A stretch of DNA of 64,000 nt from assembly GCA_963693085.1 (NCBI GenBank), contig OY856410.1, positions 886,301,835-886,365,834 on the forward strand, read 5' to 3'. This stretch comes from Alisma plantago-aquatica (Eukaryota > Streptophyta > Magnoliopsida > Alismatales > Alismataceae). The position numbers and the translations under genes are program-made. Below the pieces are notes generated by a model that did no database searches, was not told where the DNA came from, and saw only the letters and a list, made by a program, of their open reading frames with translations. Positions 1 to 11,274 of the stretch are shown here, in pieces (the first letter of the stretch is position 1; the number at the start of each line of letters is the position of its first letter).

Positions 1-196
1 TTTTGCCTTATTGGTTGCCTTTTCTTGGCAATTTACAGTTGTTAGGCTTGCCTTTGGCTAATTGTCTTTTAGTTTGGTCGTGTCCATTATCCTATGACTA
101 CAATACTATTGTGTTTCATCTATCCCATCCAAAGAGGTAGCAGAACCCTAATGGGTCATGGTCTTATTGGGCTAGATAGAAGTGTGGGCCCAAAAA
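1..196 (-). repeat. RE-A: partial 3' LTR of an old Ty1/copia element
   Basis: Read on the minus strand, the end of the copia pol gene (next entry) is followed by a purine-rich stretch, complement of about 197-210, that looks like a polypurine tract. After it comes sequence with the GGGCCC start typical of copia LTRs. The LTR runs off the left edge of the window, so its length and far end are unknown. The start near 196 is an estimate because the TG terminus is decayed. Confidence 0.5.
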
Positions 197-439
197 TATC
201 TCCCTTCAGCCAAAGGGGAAAGTGTCATCACTGAGAATGTATGTCGCTAAGCTCTTTACAAAGCTCTAGCTTATCTCATGTCACCACCTTGGTCATCATG
301 TCAGAAGCGCACTTCTTAGTATGGATCTTCTTCAGAGTCAAATTAACTTCTTACCAATTATATCATGAAGCTGATGATATCTCACATCAATGTGCTTTTT
401 TCATTCATAATGTATTGTTCTCTTGTGCAAGTCAATATC
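197..439 (-). pseudogene. RE-A: 3' end of Ty1/copia pol (RNase H), broken
   Basis: The minus strand encodes the C-terminal RNase H part of a copia polyprotein. The family signature KHIDVRYH is visible near 385, followed by decayed sequence with several stops. Across the RE-B insertion the frame joins the block at 15937-17867: the other side ends in ILCDSQ, the usual sequence just before this segment. This shows that both pieces were one gene before RE-B inserted. RNase H removes template RNA during reverse transcription. The copy is dead. Confidence 0.82.
435..439. repeat. Target-site duplication of RE-B, left copy (ATATC)
   Basis: ATATC lies directly before the LTR terminus TGTGGC at 440. 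The same five bases follow the other LTR terminus GTTACA at 15937-15941. Five-base duplications are standard for LTR integrases. The exact match proves that 440-15936 entered as one unit. Confidence 0.93.
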
Positions 440-732
440 TGTGGCGCACCGATCGAACAAAACATTATTAACTAAGTGGAAGCGAACATCGACAATGGAA
501 TTACTAAAAATCACTAAAAATTAAAACCATTTACAAGGAGATCCATACACAGGAAAACTCTTTTAAAAGAACTGAAGTAATTCAATTACATTCTGGTTCA
601 CAAGTACATGTCCTATATCTTCTCTTCTCGAGGTTCACATACATCAACTGCCCTGTTAAAACTGTACATAAGTAGCATAAGAACATTGAGGCATCAAGCC
701 AAAATCTCAAATCGATTCATTAAACTAACTAC

Positions 733-952
733 TGACTCTGAGGACCTGAGAGTACAGAGACGACACATAGGACTCTATATACAAGACATGACAGTCAGTG
801 TCTCCACCTGAGTGTCACTGTTGTCCCTGTTATTGTTGCTGCTACTCTTCCCCTACTATTAGGTTCATGTCTCTTCTTCCGTGTCTACCTAAAAAGTGTT
901 GGTGACCAACGGAGTGAGACCCAATCCCAGTGAGAGATATAACTCTCCGCCA
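733..952 (-). promoter_or_regulatory. Conserved LTR 3' module (RE-B 3' LTR)
   Basis: On the minus strand this contains GAGAGTTATATCTCTC, then GTCTCAC, CTTTTTAGGT and the block CCTATGTGTCGTC with CTGTACTCTCAGGTCCTC. The same ordered blocks occur in RE-C, RE-D and RE-F at about the same distance (0.45-0.52 kb) from the LTR end. The function is unknown. It could be a core promoter, a polyadenylation region or a splice acceptor (CTTTTTAG|G). Confidence 0.5.
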
Positions 953-2264
953 AAAACATTATTATTGTAGTTTATTAGAATAATATTGAGCAGAGGAATC
1001 ATATGTATTCAATAGCAGTTAAATCTATGTCTGAACATGCTAGAGTAATACTCTTATTCAAAACATTTCAGCTATAACTTGATAATGCAACATATCACTT
1101 ATCCAATAAGGAATATGAAGAACATGTATAACATTTATCCATCTAGGATATGATGAGCAAGTTAACATCAACCAATGATTCTCATATTTCAATCTTAAGA
1201 AAATACACTACACAGCTAATTACATTTTACAATCATACTTAATGCCCTGAAGAGATGAAGTATACCGTTCATACTCCAACTGAACATGATCACAGAAAGC
1301 GTCAGTACCACACAAGGTCAATGGAAGAGCCAGACTCCAAGAACTCATCCTTCTTGGTCAATACGAGATTATATGGCAGAGACATCACGTGTCAAACTGC
1401 AATTAGCTTGCCAGGGTATATCGACATCTTCTCTATAGAGTTATAGCCGGCAACTTATACTCTCTTCAGGGTTATGGCCTGGAGCCAATGCCTGGTATCA
1501 TATCATGGAGTCATGGCCCGTATCCATACTCATATTGGGGTATGGTCTGTAACCAATCCCGTACATAAGATATAGCCTGCAGCCATTCCTATGGGGCATG
1601 GGGATATAATTTCCCAATTACCCCCGCATATTCAAAAATATGGGCTCTGAGTTTAACTCATTTCACCATTCAGCAAATTCTGACGCTGATGGATCTGTGG
1701 TCAGGGAAAATACATTATATAATATCACTTGATAATTAAGTGTATTACCATATTCTTTTAGCACCAAACAAGTTTCCAAACATTAATTATTTAACAATTG
1801 CTACAAAGAATGTGTAATACTTTCATCAAGTACTGTTCAAATCTTTTAATAAAGCATTGAGATCTCAATCCCTCATCTCATCAGGAGCATTCTCATCCTT
1901 TCACAAACTCATCATCATGATTATAGAAAATGGGTGTTCAAACCCTCAGTTTATAAAGGAATACTTGTTACCACATATCAGGTAACTGAAACACCTTCAG
2001 GTCATCAGACCAAGGTAAACATGATACTTGCTACACAAGCATCTCACATGGATCACAAAGCCCATTTCATCTCTTGTTACCTCTCACTAGACAACAAAGC
2101 ATGTTATGGTTCACAAGGCCCATTAACAATAATAAATGAAACATCATAGCTCATACCTGGCTATGCTCATCATCACATGATACCTGCATGGTTAGTACAC
2201 TTGATAACAGTTATATCAATCACATTTTAGCACCATGATATAAAAAGTAACACCACTTATACCC

Positions 2265-2700
2265 TTATCAGGGTTAGGGTTTCCCAATTCATATCAATCA
2301 GTGTTACTCATCCCCTTACACAAATTAGGGCTAAGATTTCAAATTAGAGTTTCATAATACATAGCATCACCCTGGATTAGGGTTTCATATCACATTACCC
2401 TGTATCAGGGTTTCACATTACATTCTTCACTTGAATTAAGGTTTCTTATAACATTTCCCCTAAAATTAGGGTTTCATGTAGGTTTACCCAAAAGTAGGGA
2501 TTTCATGAAGCATTCCCTAAAATTAGGTTTTTTCACCAAAATACCCTGAATTAGGGTTTCTCATATCATTGTCCTAAATTAGGGTTACACATCACATTAC
2601 CATGTATCATGGTTATACCTAACACTGCCCTAAATTAGGGTTAGGGTTCATCACCCTTCTCAATTAGGGTTTCATGTTCCCTCTAACAAGGATCATACCC
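2265..2700. repeat. AATTAGGGTTT motif run in LTR
   Basis: Many copies of the motif (AATTAGGGTTTCA and variants) lie at irregular spacing of roughly 25-45 bp. The right LTR has the same run at about 13105-13535. TTAGGGTTT resembles the plant telomere unit TTTAGGG, but the copies are dispersed and not tandem, so this is not telomeric DNA. Confidence 0.7.
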
Positions 2701-3019
2701 TAATTACATCTTGTATTCTTGTTGAGAGTGTTGAGGTTTAAACACTACATGATTATCACTCATGTATATGTTCCTCTATCTCATCCTCTCTAGGAGGTTA
2801 ATTACTTTAATCTTGGTTAGATTGAATCAACTTGAATGAAGGGTTGACATAGTGTACTAAGTCATCACTTCCATAAGCTCAAAAAATTAACCACTCAAGA
2901 GGTACTAATCACTTATGTACCTTGAAGGTACAACCATTGTAATTATCTTTGATAAACATCATCAATAATCATGGGGTTGATTGTACTTATAGGATTTTGA
3001 ATCAATTAATCCTTCAAAT

Positions 3020-3660
3020 GGTTTTGAGGTATTAGACCTTCAAATGGTCTTGGAATCACTTGACCTTCAAATGGGCTTAAAGACCATTTGACCTTAAACG
3101 GTCTTGGTTCAAGTGTAACATAAATCAACTCATTCGGTCTTGAAACCGAATCAACCCATTCGGTATTGAAACCAAATCAACCATACGATCTTGAGACTGA
3201 TTTCATTCATTCGGTCTTGAAACTGAATGCTCATCAATTGTTTTGAAACCGGATGGACAATCCAACATTGAGATTGATTGAAACTCAAACGGTTTGAGAT
3301 CATTTGATCCCAAATAGTCAACACCTCCATTCAGTCAACACTTTCATTTGGTCAACACTTTCATTCGGTCAACACTTTCATTCGGTCAACCTATTTAAAC
3401 AGTTTGAAACCGTTTCAATATCAATTAGAGTTTTGAACCCAATTGAATTAGGGTTAAAATTAAGGGACCATCGATTGTTGAATTATTTTTATCTTAATCA
3501 TATATAACCATTGAATCTTCCTCCAATCATAACATTACTTGACCATAAACGGTCTTGGGCCCCTTATGACCTCAAACGGTCTTGAGACCATTTACCCTCA
3601 AACGGTCTTGAGACCGTTTGATCACCAAAAGCGAAACCGTTTGCACATGTTCTATGTTGA
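3020..3660. repeat. Cluster of short inverted motifs (AAACGGTCT...AGACCGTTT)
   Basis: This stretch is dense in two related motifs: AAACGGTCTTGAGACCGTTT (perfect at 3600-3619) and CATTCGGTCTTGAAACCGAA. Each folds back on itself. Many copies differ only by CpG to TpG or CpA changes (AAATGGT, AAACAGT). The 5' LTR repeats the cluster at about 13855-14535. Confidence 0.8.
3317..3384. repeat. 17-bp minisatellite, 4 copies
   Basis: There are four units of GTCAACACTTTCATTCG and close variants. The matching place in the other LTR (14161-14278) has about seven units. Because LTRs are identical at insertion, the difference arose afterwards by slippage or unequal exchange. Confidence 0.88.
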
Positions 3661-3820
3661 GGTGTGTGCTTAAGATGACATCATCATCTTCAAGATTCAA
3701 ACCTTCGAAATCAGTTGTGATTCTTATAGTGATTTCAACAATTAATCAAATGGAATTTCGAGTATGAAGAAAGAATCAACATATGATAAAAGAATGAAAT
3801 CAATAACAATGTTTAAGGGT

Positions 3821-4160
3821 TCAAGTTATATAACCCACCTTCAAAATTGAATCCAAGCTTCAACCTTCACATACTCAATGGTGAATGAAGCTTCCTCAAT
3901 TTCACAGGGCTCATCCTCAAGTCTTTGAGTGAAATGAATGGCTAGGGTTGAAGATTGAATGAAGAAAATAAGAAAATAAGCATTGAAAATCGATTTCCAC
4001 CATGAAATCAAGGTTGAAGATGACTATGGAGCTTACCTACAGGTTGGGGCACATCCGCTTGTTTCTCCTAAGCTCCCTTGTGTTCAACCAAAGCAAGGAG
4101 AGAAAGAAAATCCGAAAAAGAGTCTTCAAGTGGGTGGTAATTGAAGTGTTTATAAGGGAA
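3821..4160 (-). promoter_or_regulatory. Candidate LTR promoter and leader of RE-B (TATA box, donor-like sites)
   Basis: On the minus strand a TTATAAA box lies at 4155-4149, about 885 bp into the LTR, after a CT-rich tract. A donor-like GGTAAGC lies near 4036. A second conserved block, AAGGTGGGTTATATAAC, lies at about 3841-3825. RE-D and RE-F have the same order and RE-C a weaker version. The TATA assignment and any splicing are inference. Confidence 0.45.
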
Positions 4161-5037
4161 TTTCAATGAGAGAGAAAGTGATATAAAAATCCTTTAAATC
4201 CCAAAATTTGAGCCACATCTCGCCCTAAAATCCTTGCATGAAAATCCATCTTCCCCGCCTTCGAATTCCTCTTCATTATCCATGAATTAAAAGAAAGCAA
4301 ATTAAGCACCTTAACCATTATAATAATAATATCCAACATTGAGTGGATATTACTTTTCCTTTTACTAATGTCAGTGGGCTCTCCACTCACTTTAGATATT
4401 TCGTGGCCTTTGCAAGGCACAAAGACGTCCATACTTATGTAATTTCAACCATCACATTTTTGGTTGAAGGGCAATTCAATTAATATATTTATTTTTGCAT
4501 TAAATTGAATTAGGGTTTCAATTATGCTTAAATCTTGATTATTTTAATATCAAGATTCTCTGTTCCAAAGTGATTCAAATGAGATGCCCCTCTCATTTTA
4601 TTTTCTCTACATGATGCCAAGAAACATTAGGGACTCTCTAGAGGTGGTATTTTGCATATTGAACCCTAGGTTTTGGGTAAATTTCACATTACACCAAAAC
4701 TAGATCTTAATGCACAAACATTGCTCAACAAGCTCTTTCTTGGTGCTTAGGCTTATGCAGCCATACCTCTGCATCATTTTTATTCTTATGATGCTTCAAC
4801 ATCTGAGGAACAATTTATCATGTAACATTTGCAATTTAACCCCTCAACTTGGGTAATTTGCACTTTAGTCCAAAACAAGCAAAACATTGTTTCAACATTA
4901 TTCAAAAAGGACTATAATTGAAACATAAGTTCCTCTTGAGACTTAATTACTTTTCAAGAGATAAGAGCAAGCATATAATTAACTTTATTAAACAAAACAT
5001 CTAGGGTTAAAGCATAAACCAGGTCAGGGATGTTACA

Positions 5038-5075
5038 AATTATGCACCCCTAACAGGGATTTCGTCCCTGAAATC
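5038..5075 (-). promoter_or_regulatory. Polypurine region and preceding stem-loop of RE-B
   Basis: Just inside the 3' LTR, the minus strand reads GTTAGGGG, the likely primer for plus-strand DNA. Directly upstream is the fold-back GATTTC-6 nt-GAAATC (5058-5075). Related stem-loops occur at the same place in RE-C, RE-D and RE-F. Confidence 0.65.
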
Positions 5076-5076
5076 A

Positions 5077-5785
5077 TCAAGAGAAAAGAGAAGGGTACTT
5101 CCTCCTCATCTCTTCCTCTAGTTCCCACGTAGCTTCTTCAATGCCATGATGATGCCAGAGAACTTTCACAAGAAATATGTCTTTCTTTTTCAGCTTTTTA
5201 ATTCTTTTATCAAGGATCATCACATGTCCTTTAACATATGATATATCATCATTTAATTCTACCTCCATAGGTTGCAAAACTAACCCTGTGTCAGGATGAC
5301 ACTTTCTCAACATGGAGATATGGAATATTGCATGCAACTTATGCAACTCAGGTGGTAACTCTAGCTTATAGGCTACCTTTCCAACTGGTTCAATGATTGG
5401 ATAAGGGCCCATAAATCTAGGAGCTAACTTCCCCTTCTTTTCAAATATAAGGACACCTTTCTAAGGTGAGACCTTGAGGTATACTCTGTGTCCAACTTGG
5501 AATTCTAAGCGTCTTCGCCGTTTGTCGGCGTATGACTTCTGTCTATCCTGTGTAGCCTTTAACTATTGTTGGATTACTTTAATCTTCTCAGTTGTCTGTT
5601 GTACTAGCTCAGGACCCAGAAGTTGATATTCTCCTATTTCATACCAACATAACAAAGATCTACAACGTCTACCATATAATGCTTCATATGGTGCCATGTC
5701 AATAATGTGTTGATATCTATTATTGTAAGAAAATTCTATCAAGCTCAGGTGTAGATCCCAACTTCCTACAAACTGAAGGACACAT
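5077..5785 (-). pseudogene. RE-B integrase C-terminal part and chromodomain
   Basis: The minus strand encodes the segment that follows the integrase core (ALYGRRCRS, IGEYQLLGPELVQQ) and the GPYPI...KVAYKLELP block typical of gypsy integrase C-termini. It ends with a plant-type chromodomain (VKVLWHHHGIEEATWELEEE) just before the stop near 5077. Chromodomains steer integration to marked chromatin. Stops break the frame near 5565 and 5463. The upstream border at 5785 is where the solo-LTR-like insertion cuts the gene. The chromodomain places RE-B among chromoviruses. Confidence 0.88.
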
Positions 5786-7190
5786 ATAATTGATGCATGG
5801 GTTTTGAGTCACTTTTACAGGCTTATTTTATAGTTGTTTTATGCACGTATTTGTCATTTTCTTGATTATATTTGCATAATTCACTATAGTTGGCCTTTAA
5901 ACTCTATTTTCATCAAATTATACGTATTTTATCATATTTAAATGATTTTATATAATCCTCAGACTTATGCACATGTTTTGGTACTTTTTTAGGTACTTTT
6001 ACACTGCCCAGAGTCGATACCATCGACCATGGTGTCGATAGTATCAAAATTTCATCAGGAATCAATCCCAAAACACGATTTTGGAAAGAAATATCAACAT
6101 CATGATCGATACCATCGACCTGGGTGTCGATGGTATCGACAACGTCGGGATCTAGCAATTTTCTGCATTAAAACGGAGCATTTTAATCTGACGGTTGAGC
6201 TTTTTCGGTACCGTAAAGTGGTCCTATGACCTAAGGAGAGCACGGCCAGCCCTAGGGGAGATCTCATATCATATTGCACGACATCCAAGAAGGAGAGAGA
6301 GAGGAGACGAGAGATGAAGGCCATCATCCGGGCGATCCGGGCACCTCCGACGGGCGATTTTGCTGCCAGAAGACTGCAAAATGCACGTTTCTCGAGGAGG
6401 ATCTCCAGGAGCACCTTCATATCAGGGGTTACATGAGTTTTCTCCATGTTTTCCACATTTTTCTTCTCTACTCCTATGTGTTCTCCATTGTCAACCATGT
6501 GGGGCTAATCCCCTCTATCTTTAGGACCGGGAGTAGCCCGGGTGATCGTTGTATGACATTTTTACCATAGTTATCATAATTTGTCTCTAAAATTTGTGAT
6601 ATGTTATTGTTTTATCCATTATATCATTATGATTGATCACTCAAATGATAATCTAATACCTTTAATTACTTTGAAAGAAGAATTAACGGTTGAAAAGAGA
6701 CGATAATCACATTAACTTATAAATCCTTTGAACAAGGCGATGTACAGTTAATGGTGGAACCCCAGAGTATGGTCTTCATGCACCTAGTTTAGGGTATAGG
6801 TTACTACTACCGTGGAACCGACCTAGATTTAGGTAGTGAATTGTATCACAAAAGTGAGCAATTCTGACTATAGGTCACTACCCGGAATAGAAGACGAATT
6901 AGGATAATTGTGTAGGAATTAGTACAGCGAGAACCTGCGGTGAAACCACAATCCTAAAGATTCCATTTTTAATTGATTAAATCAACCATTTAATTGATTT
7001 CTTTGTTTTCTTTTATATTTATTTATATTTTCTTTTTCAAAACCAATCAACTCTTTTAATCGGTTTAGTTGGTCGCAACCAGTTAGTAGTAGTCTACTGA
7101 ATTCATGTTTCCCTGAGTTCAACTCGAGCCTCACAAGGCCTATATTACATTGATACGTACACTTGTGTTATACGCACGGTAAATTTGTGT
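5786..7190. mobile_element. Solo-LTR-like insertion in RE-B integrase
   Basis: The integrase frame stops being homologous at 7190 and resumes at 5785, and CACAT is present on both sides (5781-5785 and 7191-7195). This defines a 1405-bp insertion. The right part reads like a plant LTR end (CCTGAGTTC...ACTTGTGTTATACGC). The termini given by the TSD are ATAATTG and TTTGTGT, not TG/CA; a TG start lies five bases inside at 5791. It contains two copies of a TCGATACCATCGA hairpin. No gene is visible. Orientation is most likely plus, but this is not certain. Confidence 0.75.
6015..6138. repeat. Two hairpins of the CGATACCATCGAC motif
   Basis: At 6107-6138 the arms CGATACCATCGAC (6107-6119) and GTCGATGGTATCG (6126-6138) pair perfectly around a six-base loop. 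A second copy at 6015-6045 has one arm mismatch. The two hairpins lie about 90 bp apart, so this looks like a duplicated regulatory or structural motif of this LTR family. Confidence 0.85.
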
Positions 7191-7967
7191 CACATGCCCT
7201 AAGAAAATCCTCCAAAGCTTGTATGGTCCTCTCATATTGTCCATCTGTCTGTGGGTGAAAGGTTGTACTAAACCTTAATTGCGTACCCAAAGCTTTATGT
7301 AGTTGTTCCCAAAAATGACTCGTAAACTGGGGACCTCTATTAGAAACAATAGTAGTTGGAACCCCGTGCAACCACACTATCTCATCTATATATATTTGTG
7401 CAAGCTTCTCAGCAGTGTAGGTTATTTTGACTGGAAGGAAATGTGTTGTCTTAGTCAACCTATCAACTATCACCCATATGGAATCATGACCTTTGGTTGT
7501 TCTAGGAAAACCAACCACAAAGTCCACGGGCACATGATCCCATTTCCACTACGGTATAGGCAAAGGTTGCATTGTTCCTACATGATTTTGATGTTCAGCT
7601 TTAACTTGTTGATACACCGTACACCGCATAACAAACTCAGCAACATCTTTCTTCAATCCAGGCCACCAATACATATCCTTCAGGTTATGATACATTTTGG
7701 TGCTCCCTGGATGCATTTCATACATCGAAGTATGAGCTTCCTTCAAAACCAACTTTCTTAAATCATTAGCATCAGGTACTACCATCCTACCATGGTAACA
7801 GAGTACTTGATCCTCTAACTCATGGAAGCCATCTCATTTTTCACTACCATACTCTGACCTAATCTACTAAACTACAGCAACAACTTGCTGTGCTTCTTTA
7901 ATCTGTTGTCTCAGAGTAGGTTTCAATTGCATCTCAGCTAACAGCCCGACTAACAACGATACTTTAA
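7191..7967 (-). pseudogene. RE-B integrase zinc finger and catalytic core, broken
   Basis: Integrase joins the cDNA to the chromosome. The minus strand shows the zinc-binding segment (EAH...MHPG...YWWPGLKKD) with the last Cys replaced by Tyr (CTVYQQVK). The core follows, with VDFVVGFP (first Asp kept), VSNRGPQFTS (second catalytic Asp is Asn) and HPQTDGQYERT (Glu kept). A stop lies between the zinc finger and the core near 7547. At its end the gene is cut by the insertion at 7190. The part from 7786 to 7967 is the linker to RNase H and has several stops. Confidence 0.9.
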
Positions 7968-8496
7968 TCTATATATTATCTTGCCTCAAGGAGATAAGCA
8001 TATCTCTTTTAGAGCACACTAAGGAGTTCAACTGTGCTTTATCTACGGCTGGTGATGATAATTTTCTACTCAGTGCATCAGCCACTACATTAGCCTTCCC
8101 TGGATGATAATCAATTGTACAATCATAGTCCTTGATTAACTCCATCCATCGACGTTGTCTCATATTCAACTCATGTTGTGAAAAGATATATTTTAGATTC
8201 TTATGTTCTGTGAAAATATGGAATGTCTCTCCATAGAGATAATGCCTCCAGATCTTCAAAGCATGGACCACAACAGCTAGTTCTAGATCATGTGTCGGAT
8301 AATTCTCCTCGTGTTTCTTAAGATGTCGAGAGGTAAAAGAAATCACTTGATTATCCTGCATCAACACACATCCTAGACCATTCTTAGATGCATCACAGAA
8401 AACTATGTACCCCTTCCCTTGTTCAGGTAACACCAGCACAGGTGCACTTGTTAACCTTTCTTTCAACTGTCAGAAAGAATGTTGACACTTGTCATT
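7968..8496 (-). pseudogene. RE-B RNase H domain
   Basis: The minus strand encodes a gypsy RNase H with an open stretch of about 165 codons. Visible active-site regions are [10 protein letters not shown] (Asp), [12 protein letters not shown] (Glu), TEHKNL (usually TDHKNL, so Asp to Glu) and ADALSRK (Asp). It follows RT and precedes the integrase linker, as in the family. Stops separate it from both neighbours. Confidence 0.9.
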
Positions 8497-9204
8497 CTAG
8501 ACAAAAGGAACCTCCTTCCTGGTCAACTTGGTTAGGGGTAAAGCTATAGAACTGAAGTTCTTAATGAACCTCCTGTAATAGCCTGCCAATCCTAGGAAAC
8601 TACATATCTCCGTCGGTGTTTTTGGTTGTTCCCATTGCAGGACATATTCTACCTTCTTAGGATCAACACGGATACCTGAGGTAGATATTACATGTCCTAG
8701 AAAAGAAACTTTTGGTAACCAGAACTCACATTTTCTAAGCTTAGCATACAACTTATGCTCTCTTAGCAAAGTCAAAGCCTGACGAAGGTGCTGCTCATGT
8801 TGTTCAACATCTCTACTGTATACCAAGATGTCATTTATGAAGACTACTATAAACTGATCAAGAAAAGGTCGAAAGATTCTATTCATGAGTTCCATGAAAA
8901 CAGATGGTGCATTAGTCAGTCCAAACGACATAACTATGAACTCATAGTGACCATACCTTGTCCTAAAGGCAGACTTAGGTATGTCACTCTCGTTGATATG
9001 CAATTGATGGTATCCTGACCTTAGATCTATCTTAGAGAAGATAGTTGCACCACACAACTGATCAAACATGTCATCTATCCTTCAAAGAGGATACTTGTTC
9101 TTTATGGTTACTTTATTCAACTATCTGTAATCAATGCATAACCACATTGATCCATCCTTCTTCTTAACAAAGAGAACTGGAGCACCCCATGGTGAAGTAC
9201 TCAG
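8497..9204 (-). pseudogene. RE-B reverse transcriptase, catalytic Asp lost
   Basis: The minus strand carries the RT blocks in order: [65 protein letters not shown] and [13 protein letters not shown]. In the catalytic box the family has F-x-D-D; here the first Asp is Asn, so polymerase activity should be lost. Three stops lie in the first 60 codons (9070-9204). From 9069 down to 8497 the frame is open. Confidence 0.93.
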
Positions 9205-9957
9205 TTAGATAAAACCCTTCTCAAGCAACTCCTGCAGTTGTTTCTTGAGCTCTACCATCTCATCAAGTGCCATTCTATATGGTGTTTGTGCTATTGGTTG
9301 TGTGCCCAAGATTAGATTAATATCAAAATCAATCTCTTGGGATAAAGGTACACCTGGAAGTTCCTCAGGAAATACATCTTCAAACTCCCTAACTATCAAA
9401 ACTTTAGAAAGATCAGAACTCTCTATTGTGGTGTCGACCACATGTTCCAGGAATGCAAAACATCCTTGTCTCATCAGCTTCTCAACTACCATAGCTGACA
9501 CATGACAAGTCAGAAGAATCTTTCTATCTCCCTGAAAGATCCATGTGTCACTACCATCTGTGAACACAGCCTGCTTGGAACTACAATCCAAGACAACCTT
9601 ATACTTTTCTAGGGTGTCCATCCCAAGAATTATATCGAACCCGTGCATTTCAAGTGGTATAAGATCCACCTGAATGCGATGTTCAGGAAAGGAAAGAGTG
9701 CATGGAGAATACAACTCCCACAACATTGCAGATCCAAGCAAAGGAGTTTGTAACATCAAACTCTCTGCCCTATGACCAACTGTCATATTGCAATCAAGAA
9801 TCACTTCTTGAGTGATAAAGGAATGTGTAGCACCCGGATCGGTTAAAATAGATATAAAGCAGAATGAAGACATATCAAAATGAAATAGTTCCATATGACT
9901 TGTCACAACTCTAGGGTTGACTACTACTTCGGGTTGATTCATCGCATTGAATCTCAC
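9205..9957 (-). pseudogene. RE-B aspartic protease and linker to RT
   Basis: An open frame of about 250 codons on the minus strand holds a retropepsin-type protease with the active site DPGATHSF near residue 42 and the flap-side block GFDIILGMDTLEKY near residue 105. The linker FEDVFPEELPGVP, typical of plant gypsy elements, leads into RT. The active site reads DPG instead of the common DSG; RE-C has the same variant. The frame ends in a stop before the RT blocks. The protease would cut Gag-Pol inside the particle. Confidence 0.9.
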
Positions 9958-11146
9958 CGTTTCTTTTTGTTGACCCTGTGCTCAGTTTTTGGGTGCCGAC
10001 GAACCAACTTGGGACGCTTTCCCACATCCTCGAGTGCCACTCGAAAACTGCCTCCTTTGATAACCTTGCTGACTCTGCCTCTGGGGTTGAGTCATCATTG
10101 TGTTCCCGATTGGACAATCCCTTGCTAGATGTCCCACTTGTCTGCACTGATGACAGATCCTAGTCTCAGGATAGGGTCTATGAGGTCCAATCACCGATGT
10201 TGATGTTGTGATGGGGGCTCTATTTGGAACAAAACTACGGCCCTTACCCCTACTCAATGTCCATTGCGTCTGGGTATTGAATCTTGATGGTGCTGCCAGT
10301 GTAGAAAACCTTGTCTTCTTAAAGCCCTCAGACCATTGTCCTTGAAACTGAGTCTACACCTTCTTACCACTGGTCTGTCGCTTCTCGATCACAAACCTCT
10401 CTATCTGTCTGATGGACTCCACAAATGTGGAAACCTCACCCTGTTCTCTAAAGTAGACACAAGAGTGGTCAATTCAGTGTTCAACCCTTTCTCAAAATGT
10501 TGAATTCTTTCCTCATCAGTAGCTGCCATATGCGGTCAGAACTGCAAAACCTCCATGAACTTAGCCTCATACTCGCTAATGTTCATCGTTCCTTGTCTTA
10601 TCTTCTCAAACTGATATATCTTTTTATCTAGGTAAGTCTTAGGGAAGTATCTAATGACAAATTCTCATCAGAATTCTTCCCATCCGACTTCGACACCTAG
10701 CCTCTTGCCCTCTTCTATTGTCCACCAGTGGCCAACACTCCCTTTTAAAAGGTACACTGCATGTCTCACCTTTTCATCTTCCGATATATTGAGGATTCTG
10801 AAATCCTTCTCCAGCTCAGTCAACCATAAGTCAGCATCTGTTGGGTCAGCTGTATCAGCATACTCTATGGCTCCTACCCAGAGAAGCCTAAAGTCTTTCC
10901 GGCTCCCTGTCCCTGATTGTGGATTGGTGCCCTAGGTGCAGGTGGTGGCATCCTATTTGTCGTGTGCGTCATAACTGCCATGAACTTCCCAAATAGAGCG
11001 TTGAAAGCTGGATTCTCTATCATGGCTGGGTCAAATTGGGGTTTTTCAGGTACATGTTCCTCCCTAGTCTGGTCCCTTGCATCTATTCCTAGTGCAGCAA
11101 CACTGCTCTCAGCAATGTGTTCTTTGTGTGATCTAGACATATTCAA
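9958..11146 (-). pseudogene. RE-B gag (capsid and zinc knuckle), frameshifted
   Basis: Gag begins at an ATG ending at 11146 (MNMSRSHKEHIAESS), about 110 bases after the primer site. It continues through the block FDPAMIENPAFNALFGKFM. The frame is lost near 10874; the retrotransposon gag core then appears in another frame (ADLWLTELEKDF, VYLLKGSVGHWW), with stops. The nucleocapsid zinc knuckle CHQCRQVGHLARDC is at about 10165-10124, with the Cys-Cys-His-Cys pattern intact. Gag forms the particle and packages RNA. RE-C and RE-F have related gag starts. Confidence 0.87.
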
Positions 11147-11254
11147 GTTCTTCTTCTCCTCCTATATGAGCAGAAGTCACTATCAGATAAACTGGAAGAC
11201 ACTAGAACAGACTCAATGACCTAATCCTATGTCTCTTTAGACTCAGCAAAACTA

Positions 11255-11268
11255 GAGCTCTGATACCA
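11255..11268 (-). promoter_or_regulatory. RE-B primer binding site, initiator tRNA-Met
   Basis: The minus strand reads TGGTATCAGAGCTC six bases after the 5' LTR end. This is complementary to the 3' end of plant initiator tRNA-Met, which primes minus-strand DNA synthesis. RE-F has the same sequence at 48665-48678. Confidence 0.93.
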
Positions 11269-11274
11269 CTAACT

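Larger units (their letters stand above)
440..5037 (-). repeat. RE-B 3' LTR (4598 bp)
   Basis: On the minus strand it begins TGTAACATCCC and ends GCCACA. It aligns along its whole length with 11275-15936. The two copies differ by scattered substitutions and a different number of 17-bp repeats. Read in the element's direction it holds a TATA box about 885 bp in, donor-like sites, a cluster of AAACGGTCT/AGACCGTTT inverted motifs, a run of AATTAGGGTTT motifs and a conserved block about 0.5 kb before the end. No protein gene is supported inside it. Confidence 0.93.

Noticed and set aside
2265..2700. Interstitial telomere array
   Set aside because: The TTAGGGTTT words are dispersed with different spacers and not in tandem, and they recur in the same LTR position of each copy.
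6100..6498. 132-codon minus-strand and 98-codon plus-strand open frames in the solo-LTR-like insertion
   Set aside because: They overlap on opposite strands, cross the hairpin motif and resemble no family.
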